Below are positions 6,039 to 7,763 of a DNA stretch of 7,763 nucleotides, one piece after another; positions within the stretch are counted from its first letter, which is position 1; every line of letters begins with the position of its first letter. The DNA comes from Kiritimatiellia bacterium. Its GTDB lineage: Bacteria > Verrucomicrobiota > Kiritimatiellia > RFP12 > UBA1067. The notes under the pieces are model-generated. The model was not told the DNA's origin and did not search any database. It saw only the letters and a program-made list of their open reading frames with translations. The DNA is taken from contig JAEDMC010000142.1 in assembly GCA_016303225.1 (NCBI GenBank), positions 1 through 7,763 on the forward strand. Reading direction: 5' to 3'. The translations under genes were made by a program, and so were the position numbers.

Positions 6039-6650
6039 ATGATCCCGTTCCATGTTCCAATACACAGCCTGGACTGGAATCCAGAAATGACCGCCTTCCC
6101 AAATCTTCTTGGTGTGGGAGGGCAGGAGGTTTCTTCCCCTGCATATCGTTTGCGGGGAGCTACGCGCAGAGGCAATCCTCATATTCTCTTTCAGCTCACT
6201 CTAGACGGATGCGGCATATTCAAGCAGGGGCGCCGTAGTTATGATGTCCGTCCCGGTTTGGGGTTCCTGTGCCAATCGCACAACCCTGATGTCACCTACT
6301 TCTACCCGAAAGGGGCAAAAGATCCATGGACGTTTGTGTATATGTGTTTCTCAGGGAGTTCAGCGGTTGCGATGGCCGATGATCTCGTGCGCAGGCATGG
6401 ACCAATTTTTGCCTTGGATACGTCGGATCCATTTGTTTCGCGTATGATGGAATATGCGGATATTGCACCTGACGGGAGTATGGTGACACCCGTTGCAGAT
6501 GGAGCATACCTCGTCGCTGGATTAATGCATAGACTGTTGTCCAATGTGCAATCACACCCATCGGGAGACAGTGCGCCCGTCTCTGCCCCTGAAGCCAATG
6601 TCAAGCTGGCGGATCCGCCAGCTTCCAATTACAAAGGAGATCCTAAATGA
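6039..6650 (+). CDS. AraC-like sensor-domain protein lacking the helix-turn-helix domain (203 aa)
   Basis: Residues ~20-170 align with the sensor domain of the AraC regulator just upstream. In the gap-free block P47-L126 against P53-F132 of that protein, I count 39 identical residues of 80 (for example FQLTL, FLC, VTY.YP, FSG, DLVR). Homology stops near residue 170. The tail (PSGDSAPVSAPEANVKLADP and nine more residues) is a low-complexity linker with no HTH, and none is encoded in the other frames before the next gene. AAGAGG six bases upstream supports ATG 6039, and an in-frame TAA at 6012 excludes a longer start. It could be a ligand-binding or heterodimerising modulator of its neighbour, or a decayed AraC gene whose 3' half was lost. 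The sensor part shows no stop or frameshift. Its stop overlaps the next start (ATGA), suggesting translational coupling. Confidence 0.8.
   Translation: MIPFHVPIHSLDWNPEMTAFPNLLGVGGQEVSSPAYRLRGATRRGNPHILFQLTLDGCGIFKQGRRSYDVRPGLGFLCQSHNPDVTYFYPKGAKDPWTFVYMCFSGSSAVAMADDLVRRHGPIFALDTSDPFVSRMMEYADIAPDGSMVTPVADGAYLVAGLMHRLLSNVQSHPSGDSAPVSAPEANVKLADPPASNYKGDPK
6603..6624 (+). repeat. Perfect 22-nt palindrome (9-bp stem, GATC loop) before the beta-helix gene
   Basis: AAGCTGGCG (6603-6611), GATC, CGCCAGCTT (6616-6624) is a perfect palindrome. It lies inside the last codons of the HTH-less sensor gene (residues 189-196), nine bases before the Shine-Dalgarno AAAGGAG at 6633-6639. No T-run follows (CCAATTAC), so it is not a typical terminator. 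It could be an RNA hairpin that tunes translation or stability between the two cistrons, a protein-binding site, or a leftover from an intergenic region. Confidence 0.75.
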
Positions 6651-7763
6651 ACATATTCCGATTCAAATCCGTTGCAATTCTGCTTATGACCATTGCTGTC
6701 TTCACGACTGCCAAGGCGGGCACACTTTACGTAGCTTCTGGCGGCGCTGGCACCGGGACGTCCTGGTCAGATCCGCTGGGCGACATCCAATCCGCCGTTG
6801 ACACCGCGGTCACCGATGATACGATCCTACTTGCGGGCGGAACCTACGCCGTCTCCAACCCCATCACCATCGGCAAGACCGTCTTCATCCGCGGCGGCTA
6901 CAACCCGGCCACCGGGCTGCCCGGCGCGACGCCCACGGTCGTCACGCGCGCCGGTGACGCAACCGACGGGCTGGTCAGCGTCTCGGGCGTCTCGGGCGGC
7001 GAGCTGCGCGACGTCACGCTCTCCGGCGGCGTCCTCTACCCCGATGCGGATCACGCCTACGGCGCGGGAATCCAGATCTCGGGCAGCACGGGCTACGCCC
7101 TGGTCAACTGCACGGTTTCCGGCAACAAGGCGCAGTCGGCCGCCAACAAGACCGCGCGCGGCGGCGGCGTCGCGATCGTCAACGCCAGCTCCGCGTCGCT
7201 GACCGACTGCTCGATTCTCGACAACGAGGCCGAGAACGTCGGCAAAAGCGGCAACTACGCCTTCGGAGCGGGACTCTACGTCGCCGCCGGCTGCTCGGCG
7301 GCCGTGACCAACGGCGTCATCGCGCGCAACAACGTCGTCTTCGGCCAGAATGGGCAGCGCGGGGCAGGCGTCTACACGGAGGGCGCCGTGTCGCTCTTCA
7401 ACTGCCTCGTCTACAACAACGTCTGCCGCGGCTCCCAGAACAACGTCCTCGGCGACGGCCTCTGCGCCTACAACGGCACGGCGTCCCTCGCGCTGAATTT
7501 CTGCACCATCGCCTACAACGGCACCTGCGGCCTCTACCGGCAGAACGGCGCCGTCAGCGCCTCCGACAGCATCCTCTGGGGCAACGGCGACGACGTCTAC
7601 GGCACCGTGACGCTGACGCGCTGCAATGTCGCCGACGGCGACTCCACCGGCGTCAACGACAACATCTCCGTCGATCCACTGTTTGATCGCGGATACTACC
7701 TGGACGCTAGTTCGCTCTGCCGGGACGCCGGCAGCGCGCCCGCCGGAGCATCCGCCGTGGCGG
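6647..7763 (+). CDS. Secreted right-handed parallel beta-helix protein (pectin-lyase-like fold), 3' end outside the window
   Basis: ATG 6647 overlaps the previous stop as ATGA and has AAAGGAG seven bases upstream. The frame stays open to the window edge (372 complete codons). Residues 1-24 are a signal peptide (MNIFRFKSVAILLM, cleavage after AKA). The mature protein begins GTLYVASGGAGTGTSWSDPL, then 'DIQSAVDTAVTDDTILLAGGTY', the typical N-terminal cap of polymorphic beta-helix proteins. Coils follow, with recurring Asn/Cys/Gly turns: NCTVSGNKA, DCSILDNEA, VIARNNVV, NCLVYNNVC, FCTIAYNGTC. The visible end, 'VDPLFDRGYYLDASSLCRDAGSA', matches the segment that often closes such helices ('SPCIDAG' type). 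It is likely surface-attached or extracellular: a polysaccharide lyase-like enzyme or an adhesin. No catalytic site or anchor is visible. GC content jumps sharply near codon 22-25. Confidence 0.85.
   Translation, partial: MNIFRFKSVAILLMTIAVFTTAKAGTLYVASGGAGTGTSWSDPLGDIQSAVDTAVTDDTILLAGGTYAVSNPITIGKTVFIRGGYNPATGLPGATPTVVTRAGDATDGLVSVSGVSGGELRDVTLSGGVLYPDADHAYGAGIQISGSTGYALVNCTVSGNKAQSAANKTARGGGVAIVNASSASLTDCSILDNEAENVGKSGNYAFGAGLYVAAGCSAAVTNGVIARNNVVFGQNGQRGAGVYTEGAVSLFNCLVYNNVCRGSQNNVLGDGLCAYNGTASLALNFCTIAYNGTCGLYRQNGAVSASDSILWGNGDDVYGTVTLTRCNVADGDSTGVNDNISVDPLFDRGYYLDASSLCRDAGSAPAGASAVA

Noticed and set aside
6544..6801. Plus-strand 85-residue open frame across the sensor/beta-helix junction
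   Set aside because: Checked as a possible displaced HTH domain of the second AraC-like gene. It shows no helix-turn-helix pattern and overlaps two better-supported genes.
6798..7202. Plus-strand 134-residue open frame in the beta-helix region
   Set aside because: Composed mainly of Pro, Ser, Arg and Ala; an out-of-frame reading of the beta-helix gene, whose own frame gives clear coils.
1..7763. tRNA, rRNA or CRISPR array
   Set aside because: No cloverleaf, rRNA-like sequence or regularly spaced repeat series was seen on either strand.

Overview
The window reads as accessory DNA from a GC-rich, polysaccharide-degrading bacterium. The best guess is the PVC superphylum (Kiritimatiellota or Lentisphaerota type), based on large secreted glycosidase-like proteins, AraC-type regulators, a secreted beta-helix protein and an IS4-family transposase with a DUF4372-type N-terminus. 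That assignment is inference from gene content; no marker gene is present. All genes are on the plus strand.

Layout. Positions 1-299 hold the 3' end of a protein ending in a galactose-binding-like beta-sandwich. Sixty bases later, a strong Shine-Dalgarno and a TTG start open a 994-residue secreted, multidomain glycoside-hydrolase-like protein (360-3344). An IS4-family insertion sequence follows (about 3375-4964, or to 4994 counting an extra end repeat). It carries an intact DDE transposase and 16-bp terminal inverted repeats. The transposase frame appears to need a frame change at an A9 run just after the only upstream ATG. Twelve bases beyond the outer IS repeat lies the Shine-Dalgarno of a full-length AraC-family regulator (5021-5935). 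Next is a second protein that is clearly paralogous to the AraC sensor domain but has no DNA-binding domain (6039-6650). Its stop overlaps, as ATGA, the start of a secreted right-handed beta-helix protein (6647 to beyond 7763).

Most interesting region, 5936-6720. A regulator, a regulator-like sensor without a helix-turn-helix, and a secreted protein lie in a row. The 103-base gap before the HTH-less gene holds a two-copy direct repeat at a 21-bp period. Its proximal copy sits where a -35 box should be, upstream of a perfect TATAAT. This is the geometry expected of an AraC-activated promoter. A perfect 22-nt palindrome lies just before the Shine-Dalgarno of the beta-helix gene. A plausible but unproven reading is a self-contained circuit in which the AraC protein activates the second gene's promoter, the HTH-less paralog modulates it by shared ligand binding or heterodimerisation, and the secreted protein is the output.

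Base composition is mosaic. The body of the 994-residue gene and the mature part of the beta-helix gene are very GC-rich (hand counts of 75% and 82% in 60-base samples). The last ~350 bases of the former and the signal-peptide segment of the latter are only about 42-47%. The change in the beta-helix gene falls near the predicted signal-peptide cleavage site.
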